DNA from: JBCBDX01 sp039822005 | GTDB taxonomy: Bacteria; Pseudomonadota; Alphaproteobacteria; Rhizobiales; Rhizobiaceae | Direction: 5' to 3' | Length of the DNA stretch: 64,000 nt | NCBI GenBank assembly: GCA_039822005.1 | Contig: JBCBMZ010000006.1 | Span: forward strand, 1-64,000 | Shown: positions 34,563-43,238 of the stretch, in pieces | Layout of the letters: each line of letters starts with the position of its first letter | Numbering within the stretch: position 1 is the stretch's first letter | The notes under the pieces: generated by a model | Database searches by the model: none | What the model was told of the DNA's origin: nothing | The model's input: only the letters and a program-made list of their open reading frames with translations | Translations under genes and position numbers: made by a program

Positions 34563-35678
34563 TTAATTCAAAACGAGATCATCGCGGTGGATGGCGGCAG
34601 CGCGAGGGCCGTAGCCCAAAATCTGTTCGATGTCTTCAGAACGTCGTCCGGCAATGCGCTTTAACTCATCTGCATCATAGGCTGACAAGCCCCGGCCCAC
34701 TTCCCTGTCCGTTCCATCCAAAATGAGCGCGACTGTATCGCCACGTGAAAACTGACCGGACAGGGATTTGATTCCAGCAGGCAGAAGTGATTTTCCTGAT
34801 CGCAGTGCCCGCTCGGCACCCGCGTCGATCATCATTTTCCCCTGCGGTTCCAATTGCCCGGCAATCCAGCTCTTCCACGCCGATGCCGGATTGGGTGCCG
34901 GGTTAAAGAGCGTGAACTTCGCATCGGGACCGTAAAGGGCACTCAATGAACCTTCGTTGCGGCCGTCAGCGATGACCATAGAGGTGCCTGCCAATGTTGC
35001 GATCTTGGCGGCATCAAGCTTTGTCCGCATCCCCCCGCGCGATAGGTTGGATGCAGCACTTCCTGCCATCGCTTCGATTTCATTGGTGATGGTTTCGACA
35101 AAAGGAATGTGCTTGGCCCCGGGATCGCGCGCCGGTGGGGCTGAATAAAGCCCATCCACATCTGAGAGCAAAATGAGCAAGTCTGCACCGACCATCGTTG
35201 CCACCCGCGCCGCCAACCGGTCATTGTCGCCGTATCGGATCTCTGTTGTGGCAACGGTGTCATTTTCGTTGATGACCGGCACCGCACGCAGCTTTAGGAG
35301 CGCATTGATCGTTGCGCGGGCATTTAAGAACCTGCGACGTGTTTCCGTGTCTTCCAACGTTAGAAGGATTTGTCCTGTCGTAATTGCGTTTGTATCGAGC
35401 GCTTTGTTCCAGTGATGTGCGAGCGCGATCTGCCCGGCTGCCGCCGCTGCCTGGCTTTCCTCCAATTTGAGCCGATCTGATGACAGGCCAAGCACCGTCC
35501 GGCCCATCGCTATCGCGCCAGAGGAGACGACAAGGACCTCAGTACCGGCATCGTGCAGCGCAGCAATGTCGGCGCAAAGCCGTTTGAGCCATTTCTCTCG
35601 TAGTCCGGTTTGCGGATCGACGAGCAAAGCTGATCCGATCTTGATGACGATGCGCTTGTGTGAGGGCTGCAATATCAT
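34563..35678 (-). CDS. proB: Glutamate 5-kinase
   Basis: ProB phosphorylates glutamate in the first step of proline synthesis. The amino-acid kinase domain starts at KRIVIKIGSALL and includes VPVINENDTVATTEIRYGDNDRLAA. A PUA domain covers about 280-371. ATG 35678 is 4 bases after the obgE stop, gives 371 residues (normal), and suggests coupling; the frame to 35741 would overlap obgE. Confidence 0.95.
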   Translation of the reverse strand: MILQPSHKRIVIKIGSALLVDPQTGLREKWLKRLCADIAALHDAGTEVLVVSSGAIAMGRTVLGLSSDRLKLEESQAAAAAGQIALAHHWNKALDTNAITTGQILLTLEDTETRRRFLNARATINALLKLRAVPVINENDTVATTEIRYGDNDRLAARVATMVGADLLILLSDVDGLYSAPPARDPGAKHIPFVETITNEIEAMAGSAASNLSRGGMRTKLDAAKIATLAGTSMVIADGRNEGSLSALYGPDAKFTLFNPAPNPASAWKSWIAGQLEPQGKMMIDAGAERALRSGKSLLPAGIKSLSGQFSRGDTVALILDGTDREVGRGLSAYDADELKRIAGRRSEDIEQILGYGPRAAAIHRDDLVLN

Positions 35679-35682
35679 GGGG

Positions 35683-36717
35683 TCAAGGCGTCCAAGCGCC
35701 CGCTTTGACGGTTGTTTCCTTTGACGTGCGACTTGTTTCAACCAACGTGATCAGTTTGCGCAAAACGGCCTCAACGCCATTTTGCGTGGCAGCAGATACG
35801 AGCATCACTTCTCTGCCTGCCGCATCCGCCAGCGCTTTTTGCTTTTCGACCATTTCGTCTTCTGAAAGTATGTCGATTTGTGAAAGGGCGACGATCTCTT
35901 CCTTGCTGGCCAATGCGTTCCCATAGGCTTCAATTTCATGGCGGACGGTTTTGTAGGCCTGAGCGACATCTTCTTCCTGCGCGGAAACGAGGTGAAGAAG
36001 TGCGCGACATCTTTCAACGTGGCCAAGGAAGCGGTCGCCAATCCCCACGCCTTCATGAGCCCCTTCAATGAGCCCGGGAATGTCAGCCAAAACAAACTCA
36101 CGCGCATCGATCCGCACCACGCCAAGATTGGGATGGAGTGTCGTAAAAGGATAATCTGCAATTTTGGGTTTTGCTGCTGTCACCGTGGCCAGAAAAGTCG
36201 ATTTACCTGCGTTTGGCAGGCCCACCAAGCCAGCATCGGCGATCAGCTTGAGCTGTAACCATATCCAGCGCTCCTGACCTTCAAGGCCAGGGTTGGCGTG
36301 ACGCGGTGCCTGATTGGTTGCAGACTTAAAGTGCGCGTTGCCAAAACCGCCATTGCCGCCTTTGGCCAACAGATGCCGGTCGCCGACCTTCAACAAGTCA
36401 CAAACAAGCGTTTCTTTATCTTCCTCGAAGACCTGTGTGCCTGCGGGTACGTGCAGCGTGATGGCTTCCGCGCTTTTTCCTGTGCGATCGCGCCCCATGC
36501 CATGGCCCCCGGTTTTGGCTTTGAAATGCTGGCGGTAGCGATAGTCGATCAGCGTATTGAGCCCGTCGACTGCCTCGACCCAAACGTCGCCACCACGCCC
36601 GCCATCGCCGCCATCTGGTCCGCCGAACTCGATGTATTTTTCACGGTGAAAAGACACCGCGCCCGCACCGCCATCGCCGGAACGGATAAAGACTTTGGCT
36701 TGGTCGAGAAACTTCAT
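35683..36717 (-). CDS. obgE: Obg GTPase (ribosome assembly)
   Basis: A 344-residue GTPase with the glycine-rich Obg domain (GGDGGRGGDVWVEAVDGLNT) at about 1-158. The G domain follows, with GLPNAGKST, DIPGLIEGA and SQIDIL. It acts in 50S assembly and stress control. It is upstream of proB in the rhizobial order; the separate L21-L27 genes lie further upstream with three other genes between. Confidence 0.96.
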   Translation of the reverse strand: MKFLDQAKVFIRSGDGGAGAVSFHREKYIEFGGPDGGDGGRGGDVWVEAVDGLNTLIDYRYRQHFKAKTGGHGMGRDRTGKSAEAITLHVPAGTQVFEEDKETLVCDLLKVGDRHLLAKGGNGGFGNAHFKSATNQAPRHANPGLEGQERWIWLQLKLIADAGLVGLPNAGKSTFLATVTAAKPKIADYPFTTLHPNLGVVRIDAREFVLADIPGLIEGAHEGVGIGDRFLGHVERCRALLHLVSAQEEDVAQAYKTVRHEIEAYGNALASKEEIVALSQIDILSEDEMVEKQKALADAAGREVMLVSAATQNGVEAVLRKLITLVETSRTSKETTVKAGAWTP

Positions 36718-36822
36718 GTGCCTGTCATTTGTCGTGATTAAGCGTTAACGCTCGGAACCGCGCGTGCCTATCGGATAATGTGCGCTAATGCGATAGTTGA
36801 TTTTGAGAGCGAATGTCTGGTT

Positions 36823-37635
36823 ATGCGGATCGTCACCTACAATATTCAATATGGCATTGGGTTGGATGGCCAATATGACATCGTCCGAATTTGTGATGCA
36901 GTCCGCGATGCCGATATCATATGTTTTCAGGAAGTGACGCGCGGTTTTATCCGCAATGCCGGCGCTGACATGCCCGCCGAGATTGAGGGCCATTTGCCGA
37001 ATTTTTTCTCAAGCTTCCATGCTGCAACAGACATCGACATGTTGAGCGGCTTTGTGGAAGGGCGTGCTGCCAATCGTCGTTTTCAATTTGGCAATATGGT
37101 TCTTTCGCGTTGGCCTATCGCAGCCGTTCGCGGTCATTTGTTGCCCCGGACGGCACGTGAAAACGCCCTTAATCTTCAACGAGGGGCTCTCGAAGCGTTG
37201 ATCAAGACGCCCGATGGTCCGCTGCGCGTTTACAGCATTCACCTGGATCATGTTTCATCCGTTGAGCGCCTTTCGCAGGTTCAGGCCGTTCGGGCCATCG
37301 CCGATGAATATGCACAAACTGGCGGTGCCATCACCGGCGCCCAGGAATTCGGCCTTCCCGTAAAGGAAGAAGACGGCGGCTACTTGCTGCTGGGTGATTT
37401 CAATTTTGAACCGGGTTCTGATGAATATGCCGAAATGACATCAGGTGACGTCATCGATGCTGCCGTTGAAGCGACCGGATGGACCTGGGTGTTGCCTGAG
37501 GACCGACGCAACACCAAACGTCTGGATCACATCTTTGCAAATAGCTTGTTGTCGTCAAAGTGCCATTCGCCGCGCATTGATCATGAGGCCGTTGGGTCGG
37601 ATCATATGCCGGTATGGATTACCCTCAGCGCTTGA
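36823..37635 (+). CDS. Endonuclease/exonuclease/phosphatase family protein
   Basis: A 270-residue protein of the EEP (DNase I-like) fold. Motifs include MRIVTYNIQYGIG, FQEVTRG with the metal-binding Glu, LLLGDFNFEPGSDE, and the final HxxxGSDHMPVW. Family members cut phosphodiesters in nucleic acids or phospholipids or remove phosphates; this one cannot be assigned more closely. There is no signal peptide. The start at ATG 36823 places the first strand correctly. The end overlaps the convergent DUF3833 gene by 11 bases. Confidence 0.85.
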   Translation: MRIVTYNIQYGIGLDGQYDIVRICDAVRDADIICFQEVTRGFIRNAGADMPAEIEGHLPNFFSSFHAATDIDMLSGFVEGRAANRRFQFGNMVLSRWPIAAVRGHLLPRTARENALNLQRGALEALIKTPDGPLRVYSIHLDHVSSVERLSQVQAVRAIADEYAQTGGAITGAQEFGLPVKEEDGGYLLLGDFNFEPGSDEYAEMTSGDVIDAAVEATGWTWVLPEDRRNTKRLDHIFANSLLSSKCHSPRIDHEAVGSDHMPVWITLSA

Positions 37636-38131
37636 AGTCAACCCGCACGGTGGCGACCTGCAATGGGCCTTTGAAGACTTCTGCCGTATTGATCAGCGTC
37701 TTGCCATCATCGGACAGGGTGAGGATATCATAAAAACGAACTATGTTTCGCCCACCATCCGGTTCCAAGTTTACGCGGTAACTAAAGAAGCCCTGATTGT
37801 CATCGATCGTCACTTTAGTCGGCGCCAGGACATCCTCTCTAATCCCTTCATAGGTGTTTTCACCGGTGACTTTGAACTTCCATGTTTTGCGGTCCGTTTC
37901 GCCATCCTCGTAAAAAAAGTCTTCGCGTAGCGTCAGTGTCTTGCCATCGAATTTACCCAATAGTTCCAGCCGGAACTTCCGCTCAAAGCCGGTTACCGTA
38001 TTGAATGATCCCGTCGCGGTCGTGTGGCCAAGGAAAAATTCTTCAAGGCGTAAATCATGCGCGTTGGCTGCACCCACCATGGGCGCAAATGACAGGATGG
38101 CGGCGATCAAGAGTTTGCAAATATTCAACAT
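37625..38131 (-). CDS. DUF3833 family exported protein
   Basis: A 168-residue protein with a signal peptide ending near GAANA. The mature part follows the DUF3833 pattern: LEEFFLGHTTATGSF, then LTLREDFFYEDGETDRKTW, then the conserved tyrosine and aspartate strands. The function of the family is unknown; it is predicted to be a beta-rich periplasmic or lipid-anchored protein, but no lipobox is seen here. AAGGAG lies 6 bases before ATG 38131. Confidence 0.8.
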   Translation of the reverse strand: MLNICKLLIAAILSFAPMVGAANAHDLRLEEFFLGHTTATGSFNTVTGFERKFRLELLGKFDGKTLTLREDFFYEDGETDRKTWKFKVTGENTYEGIREDVLAPTKVTIDDNQGFFSYRVNLEPDGGRNIVRFYDILTLSDDGKTLINTAEVFKGPLQVATVRVDFKR

Positions 38132-38174
38132 GGACGTCTCCTTGCCCATGCTACGGTTTGGCTGAAGCGCTGGA

Positions 38175-38768
38175 TCAGTTGGATGATTTGTTGTCGAGCC
38201 AAGCGCTGCGTGTCAGCCGGTAGCGGTCGACCTGTACCCGGCCGGCGGCCAGCGTATTTACTTCGTCACCGCCCACAAAAACGAAACCCTGTTTTAGCAA
38301 AATTTGGCGCGAAGCCACGTTGATCGGGCGGCTGGTGGCAAACACCGTGTCGGCACCGGTGACGCGGAAAGCCAGGTCCACAACGGCAGTACAGGCCTCC
38401 GACGCATAGCCATGTCCCCACCATTTTTTGCCGAGCCAATAACCAACTTCCAGAGCGTCTTGGCTTAGTCTGCGTTCCACCGATGTCATCCCGATGAGAT
38501 GGCCGGTATCTGCCAGCGTAACGGCATAGATGTGCCCTTCAACATCGCCATTTGTGACCTGGTCGATGAACGCGTTGGCATCCTCCATCTTGTAGGGATG
38601 GGGCATGCGGCGGGTCATCTCGGCAATTTCGCGCGCATTGGCGATAACCGCCAAGTCTTCCGCATCTTCACGAACAGGTGGTCTCAGCACGAGGCGCTCG
38701 GTCGTCAAGACCGGCGTGTGCAGGGAAAATGCTTGGGTGTTGTCTGCGATAGGGCGTGAGTTGAACAT
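38175..38768 (-). CDS. GNAT-family acetyltransferase, RimJ/RimL type
   Basis: A 197-residue enzyme whose first strand TERLVLRPPVREDAEDL and block LEVGYWLGKKWWGHGYASEA are typical of RimJ/RimL protein or small-molecule acetyltransferases. Its place near rpmA and obgE matches other Rhizobiales, where one or two GNAT genes sit here. The acceptor is unknown. Confidence 0.88.
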   Translation of the reverse strand: MFNSRPIADNTQAFSLHTPVLTTERLVLRPPVREDAEDLAVIANAREIAEMTRRMPHPYKMEDANAFIDQVTNGDVEGHIYAVTLADTGHLIGMTSVERRLSQDALEVGYWLGKKWWGHGYASEACTAVVDLAFRVTGADTVFATSRPINVASRQILLKQGFVFVGGDEVNTLAAGRVQVDRYRLTRSAWLDNKSSN

Positions 38769-38785
38769 TGTTTTTTCAATAAAAA

Positions 38786-38818
38786 AAGGGCTGCTTGGTG
38801 TGTTCCCCAGCAGCCCTT
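38786..38818 (-). terminator. Intrinsic terminator after rplU-rpmA
   Basis: AAGGGCTGCT at 38786-38795 pairs with AGCAGCCCTT at 38809-38818. Read on the minus strand, the stem is followed by a run of T (complement of the A tract at 38781-38787), so it should end the rplU-rpmA transcript. A second hairpin, 38833-38838 with 38846-38851, lies between it and rpmA. The acetyltransferase start at 38768 is just downstream. Confidence 0.85.
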
Positions 38819-38869
38819 CTGGAAATTCATTTCCGGGTACTGGAGACCCGGACTATTCAGTTTCCGGGA

Positions 38870-39139
38870 TTATTCGGCGGCAATCGCTACTGGCATCACC
38901 GACACATAGGTTCGCCCGTTGGCTTTCTTGCGAAATTCAACGGAACCTTCTGACAGCGCAAAGAGCGTGTGATCCTTGCCCATGCCGACATTAGTGCCCG
39001 GGTGCCATTTTGTGCCACGTTGGCGAATGATGATGTTGCCTGCAATGACCTGTTCGCCACCAAACTTCTTCACGCCAAGGCGTTTACTCTCAGAATCGCG
39101 ACCGTTGCGCGATGAACCACCGGCTTTTTTGTGTGCCAT
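38870..39139 (-). CDS. rpmA: 50S ribosomal protein L27
   Basis: L27 sits near the peptidyl-transferase centre. The 89-residue protein begins AHKKAGGSSRNGRDSESKRL, with no cleaved N-terminal extension, and continues GNIIIRQRGTKWHPGTNVGMG. Length and sequence are normal. It lies 91 bases after rplU. Confidence 0.97.
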   Translation of the reverse strand: MAHKKAGGSSRNGRDSESKRLGVKKFGGEQVIAGNIIIRQRGTKWHPGTNVGMGKDHTLFALSEGSVEFRKKANGRTYVSVMPVAIAAE

Positions 39140-39230
39140 TTTCGGTCTCCTGCCGCTTTGTCAGCGGTATAACGTCCATTTCTTGCGCTGCTCTTAACCC
39201 AATAATTCGGGCCGCAGCAAGGCCTTAGCC

Positions 39231-39875
39231 TTATTCCTCGATCAGTTCTTTTGCCTGCGATTGCCAGTCTTTGATTTGCTCAGCAGAGAAAGGCATATAT
39301 TCATCAACCTTGACGATTTCTTCCTCAGTCAAAGCTGCAATCTGCGCGTAGGTCATGATCCCTTGCTCATTAAGCTGCTTTTCCGCGACCGGGCCGATAC
39401 CCTTAATCTTGGTCAGCTTGTCTTGTTCGCCACCGGCGGGGGCGGCAAACAAGGGTGCAGCAGTTGGCGCGGGCACGGCTTCTTCAGCGATCGCCTCAGT
39501 CTTTGGTGCAGGCTTTTCAGCGGCCGGTTTTTTTGCAGCGGCCTTTTTGGATGGCTTGGCACCACCTGTCAAAATCTCTGAAATGCGCACGGTCGTGATC
39601 ATCTGGCGATGACCCTTTTTGCGGCGGGAGTTCTGGCGGCGACGTTTCTTGAAAGCGATAACCTTGCTGCCGCGTCCCTGGCCCACAACCTCGGCGGCCA
39701 CTGAAGCGCCTTCGACAAGCGGAGCGCCAAGCGTAACGTCGTCGCCTTCGCCAACCATAAGAACGTCGTTGAACTGGACGATCTCGCCGGCGTCGCCGTC
39801 GACTTTTTCCAGTTTGAGTACATCATCGGCGGCCACGCGATACTGCTTGCCGCCCGTTTTGATGACTGCGAACAT
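39231..39875 (-). CDS. rplU: 50S ribosomal protein L21 with C-terminal helix-hairpin-helix extension
   Basis: The first 104 residues are normal L21 (MFAVIKTGGKQYRV ... KKRRRQNSRRKKGHRQ). An Ala/Lys/Pro-rich linker (about 105-150) leads to a helix-hairpin-helix-like domain near 150-214 (LTKIKGIGPVAEKQLNEQGI). L21 alone is about 103 residues, so the protein is doubled. Comparable extensions exist in other alphaproteobacteria, and similar domains are attached to NuoE. The added part may bind rRNA. ATG 39875 matches the L21 N-terminus; upstream sequence to 39908 is not coding. Confidence 0.95.
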   Translation of the reverse strand: MFAVIKTGGKQYRVAADDVLKLEKVDGDAGEIVQFNDVLMVGEGDDVTLGAPLVEGASVAAEVVGQGRGSKVIAFKKRRRQNSRRKKGHRQMITTVRISEILTGGAKPSKKAAAKKPAAEKPAPKTEAIAEEAVPAPTAAPLFAAPAGGEQDKLTKIKGIGPVAEKQLNEQGIMTYAQIAALTEEEIVKVDEYMPFSAEQIKDWQSQAKELIEE

Positions 39876-39976
39876 CGTTTTTCCTTTCGTGTTCGGGTCA
39901 GGTCTCATGCCACTGGGGTATGGCCTGGCTTTTTGTTCAGTCTTATTGGGTTTTCGGTGCTTTCTAAAAGCAAGCC

Positions 39977-39994
39977 GGCGCGGTCTCCCGCGCC
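39977..39994 (-). promoter_or_regulatory. GNRA-type hairpin in the rplU leader region
   Basis: Bases 39977-39983 pair with 39988-39994 (7 GC pairs) around a TCTC loop, which reads GAGA on the minus strand, a GNRA-like tetraloop. It is about 100 bases upstream of rplU and 73 after the RND gene stop, so it is either in the rplU leader or the tail of the pump transcript. No T tract follows. A regulatory role is a guess. Confidence 0.35.
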
Positions 39995-40067
39995 AGTAGC
40001 GTGCCTATGCTCCGATTGCCCCCGAAAGTCAAGTTCGTCGCATCGGCTTAAGTGCCGTCTTGCTGCT

Positions 40068-43000
40068 TCACTCGGCGGCAATGGCCGGCGGTTCGGTGAC
40101 AGGCATGTTATCCTGCTTCACTGGCCGCGCTTGAACCTGATGCTGCCAGGCTGGACGCTTGGCATAGACGAGCGCGAACATGGGTGGGGTAAAGTAAAAT
40201 GAAATGATCGTGGAGAGCAATACGCCACCAGCTACCGCCATTGCAAAAGGTGGCCAGAAACCACCACCTGCAAGGATAAGCGGCAGGAACCCGCCAAAGG
40301 TCGTGATCGTTGTGGAAACGATATGTCTTGATGAACCCATCACGACACCCACCATGGCATCGCGGTCTCCGTTGCGCGCCTCTTCATTGTCCCGCAGGCC
40401 GGTCATAATGATGATGGCCGCGTTGATGGAGACCCCAATGGAGCCGATAACGCCGATGATTGCGTTGATCCCGAATGGATATTGAAAGACTGCCAAAGCA
40501 AAGATTGAAAGGCCGGCAGAAAGGACGCAGACAATCAGCGCGACAAGCGACAGGCGGAACGAATTAAATGTCATCACAATGGTTGCAATGGTGAGCGTGA
40601 CGATCATGCCGACCGAAGCGAGCAGATTACCAAGCGTATTGGCGCGCGCATCGCTGTCGCCACCCAGTTCCAAACGGTAGCCTGAGGGCAATGTGTAACC
40701 AGTTTCCGCCAGTCTTTCCTGAACGACTTTCAGGGCTTCTTCCGGCAGGACTTCGCGAAGTGTGAAGCCTTGAACAGTGTTGACCCGCTCGCCGTTTCTG
40801 CGTGTGATGGAGGCATCGCTTGGCAGCATCTCGATGTTAGCGATCGCTGACAATGGCGTTGCTGCGAAGGCACCGGTTGCTGCCGCCAGTGTTGCCTGTG
40901 CCGATATAATGGGCAGGTCGCGAATAGCACCGAGATCGCCCCTGATGTCATCACCCAGGCGCACCCGTACGGGTAGTTGCTCTGTGCCTTCCAGCAGGGA
41001 GCCGCCGGTCACGCCTTCAAGGCCCGCTTGCAACTGGCGCGCAACGGACGACAAGTCCATGCCCATGGACCGGGTAAGCTGCTCATCAACATCGACCACT
41101 ATTTTCGGGGCACCTGCACCAGAGGTGGTGCGCGCCAAGACAACGCTGTCAACAGACGCCAAAACCGCCATCAGTTCATCGCCGATCTTCCGCAATGTGT
41201 CGAGATCCGGCCCCACAACGCGCAGTTCAACGGGGGCTGCAACCGGCGGACCCTGAACCAGCCCTCTAACCAGCACCTGTGCCTCCGGCGCATCATCGGC
41301 GAGCGTTCGCTCAAGGCGGGTAACCAGCTCCTCTGTGGCCGCCGATGACGTGGTCGTTATCAATGCCTGGGCGTAACCGGGAGCATCGTCGCGTCCACTT
41401 GTGATATTGTAGTAGAATGCGGGCCCCGATTTGCCGATTGTCCAACTGATGCGTTCAATGCCTTCTTCCGCACGAAGTTGTGTATCAAGCCGGTCAACGA
41501 TCTGTCTTGTTTGTGTGATGGCTGTGCCAGCGGGCATGTCGACCTCAATATAGAATTGATCGCGGTCGACGCCGGGGAAAAACTGCGCGGTCAGTGTCGG
41601 CATGGACATAAAACCGACGATTGGCAAAATGAGCGCAAAGGCAATTGCGCGCAGCGGATTGTTGACGGCCCACTTTAAGGACCAGGCAAATGCTTTGGCA
41701 ACAAAACCGCCTGGAATGCCGGCATTGAAAAAATTGGTCGATCCTTGCGCGGGCATCATCCACCCAGCAATTGCCGGGGTCACCGTTATGGCGATGACGA
41801 AAGACCAGGCCAGCATGATGACAACTGCAATGGCAATGGACCCAACGAAATCACCAGCCGGGCCGGGAAGCAAAATCATGGGTGTGAAAGAAAGCGCCGT
41901 TGTAACCGTCGACGCGAAAAGGGGAGCGGCCAGGCGACGGACTGACTCCCGGACGGCGGCCAGACGTGTCAGGCCCCTGCGGATACGCTGTGCCACCTCG
42001 TCGGTCATGACGATACCCGCATCCACCAACAAGCCCAAGGCCACAATTAGCCCCGTGACGGACATTTGGTGAATGGCGAGGCCGATAAAGTTCATGGTCG
42101 CCAAAGTTGCCAGCGTGACGACCGGCAGAATTAACGCCACAATGAGTGCTGCACGCACGCCCAATGTGATCAACAAGACACCAACCACGAGAGCGACCCC
42201 GATCGCCATGTTGGTGCCTACTTCCGCCAAACGGTCATTGGTATATTCAGATTGGTCAAAAACCACTTCCAACGTCATGCCATCGGGGACTCGTTGCTGG
42301 AAGGCGTCGACAGCTTCACGCACATAAGCGGTCCACACATCAATCTGCAGACCGTTTTGCAGAACTGTTGAAATCAGGATGGCCGGTTTGCCATCCTGCA
42401 ACACCATCTCGGCAAGGGGCAGGCGCGGACCGCGTTCGATTTTTGCTATGTCTCCAAGTCTTGCGGCAGCACCATTTGGACCTTCGCGCACGATGATGGA
42501 CTTCAATCGGTCGAGCGCTTTGATTTCACCGGTTACTTCCAGAACGAGATCATTTTGCGACGCGCGCAAGCGGCCCGCCTGAACTTTTGCGTCGGCTGCG
42601 CTGATTGCTGCGGAAACCATGTCCGGCGTAAGGCCCAGTGCTGCCGTTTTGTCAGCATCGAGCGTAACAAGAACTTCGTCCACGGGCGCACCAAATATGT
42701 TGACCGCTTTTGTTCCGGGGATGCGTCGCAGTTCGTCGGAGAGTGCATCGGCATATCGCCCCATTACGGTCATCGGCACGTTGTCATGATTGGCGCTTAA
42801 AGCCGCGGTGAAGGAATAAGCTGTGATCCCTTGTGCATCCAGTTCAGGCTCTAGCGCACCAGCGGGAAATTGCGCGCGAGCATCGTCCAAGGCATCCCGG
42901 ATTTCCGACCAAACCTGCTCAATAAGCCCGCCTTCCAGCGTTTCGACCAATTCGATCTGAATGATCGAAATCCCGGTTGCTGAAACCGATGTGACCGTGT

Positions 43001-43226
43001 CCACCTCGGGTATTTCTTTGAGAACTTCTTCAATCTCGGCGCTGACCAATGTTTCCACGCGGCCCGGCGAAGCGCCGGGAAAAGGTGTCGTCACGGACGC
43101 AAACAAGTTGGTGATGGTCGGGTCTTCCTGACGCCCGATCGACAAAAGCGAGGCCAGCCCGCTGGCTATCAAAACCATCAGGACCAGAAAAACCAGACGC
43201 GGTTGGCGGAAGGTGGTGGTTTCCAT
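40068..43226 (-). CDS. RND-family efflux permease
   Basis: A 1052-residue inner-membrane pump. It has the RND layout: helix 1 (LVFLVLMVLIASGLASLL), a large periplasmic loop starting RQEDPTITN, helices 2-6 near 340-480, a second large loop and helices 8-12 near 860-1020. It should export hydrophobic compounds or metals with proton antiport. The partner adaptor gene lies 12 bases upstream. No outer-membrane channel gene is present, so a TolC-like protein must come from elsewhere. A TetR gene is divergent and probably controls the pair. Confidence 0.93.
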   Translation of the reverse strand: METTTFRQPRLVFLVLMVLIASGLASLLSIGRQEDPTITNLFASVTTPFPGASPGRVETLVSAEIEEVLKEIPEVDTVTSVSATGISIIQIELVETLEGGLIEQVWSEIRDALDDARAQFPAGALEPELDAQGITAYSFTAALSANHDNVPMTVMGRYADALSDELRRIPGTKAVNIFGAPVDEVLVTLDADKTAALGLTPDMVSAAISAADAKVQAGRLRASQNDLVLEVTGEIKALDRLKSIIVREGPNGAAARLGDIAKIERGPRLPLAEMVLQDGKPAILISTVLQNGLQIDVWTAYVREAVDAFQQRVPDGMTLEVVFDQSEYTNDRLAEVGTNMAIGVALVVGVLLITLGVRAALIVALILPVVTLATLATMNFIGLAIHQMSVTGLIVALGLLVDAGIVMTDEVAQRIRRGLTRLAAVRESVRRLAAPLFASTVTTALSFTPMILLPGPAGDFVGSIAIAVVIMLAWSFVIAITVTPAIAGWMMPAQGSTNFFNAGIPGGFVAKAFAWSLKWAVNNPLRAIAFALILPIVGFMSMPTLTAQFFPGVDRDQFYIEVDMPAGTAITQTRQIVDRLDTQLRAEEGIERISWTIGKSGPAFYYNITSGRDDAPGYAQALITTTSSAATEELVTRLERTLADDAPEAQVLVRGLVQGPPVAAPVELRVVGPDLDTLRKIGDELMAVLASVDSVVLARTTSGAGAPKIVVDVDEQLTRSMGMDLSSVARQLQAGLEGVTGGSLLEGTEQLPVRVRLGDDIRGDLGAIRDLPIISAQATLAAATGAFAATPLSAIANIEMLPSDASITRRNGERVNTVQGFTLREVLPEEALKVVQERLAETGYTLPSGYRLELGGDSDARANTLGNLLASVGMIVTLTIATIVMTFNSFRLSLVALIVCVLSAGLSIFALAVFQYPFGINAIIGVIGSIGVSINAAIIIMTGLRDNEEARNGDRDAMVGVVMGSSRHIVSTTITTFGGFLPLILAGGGFWPPFAMAVAGGVLLSTIISFYFTPPMFALVYAKRPAWQHQVQARPVKQDNMPVTEPPAIAAE

Positions 43227-43238
43227 GTTTCCGGCCTT

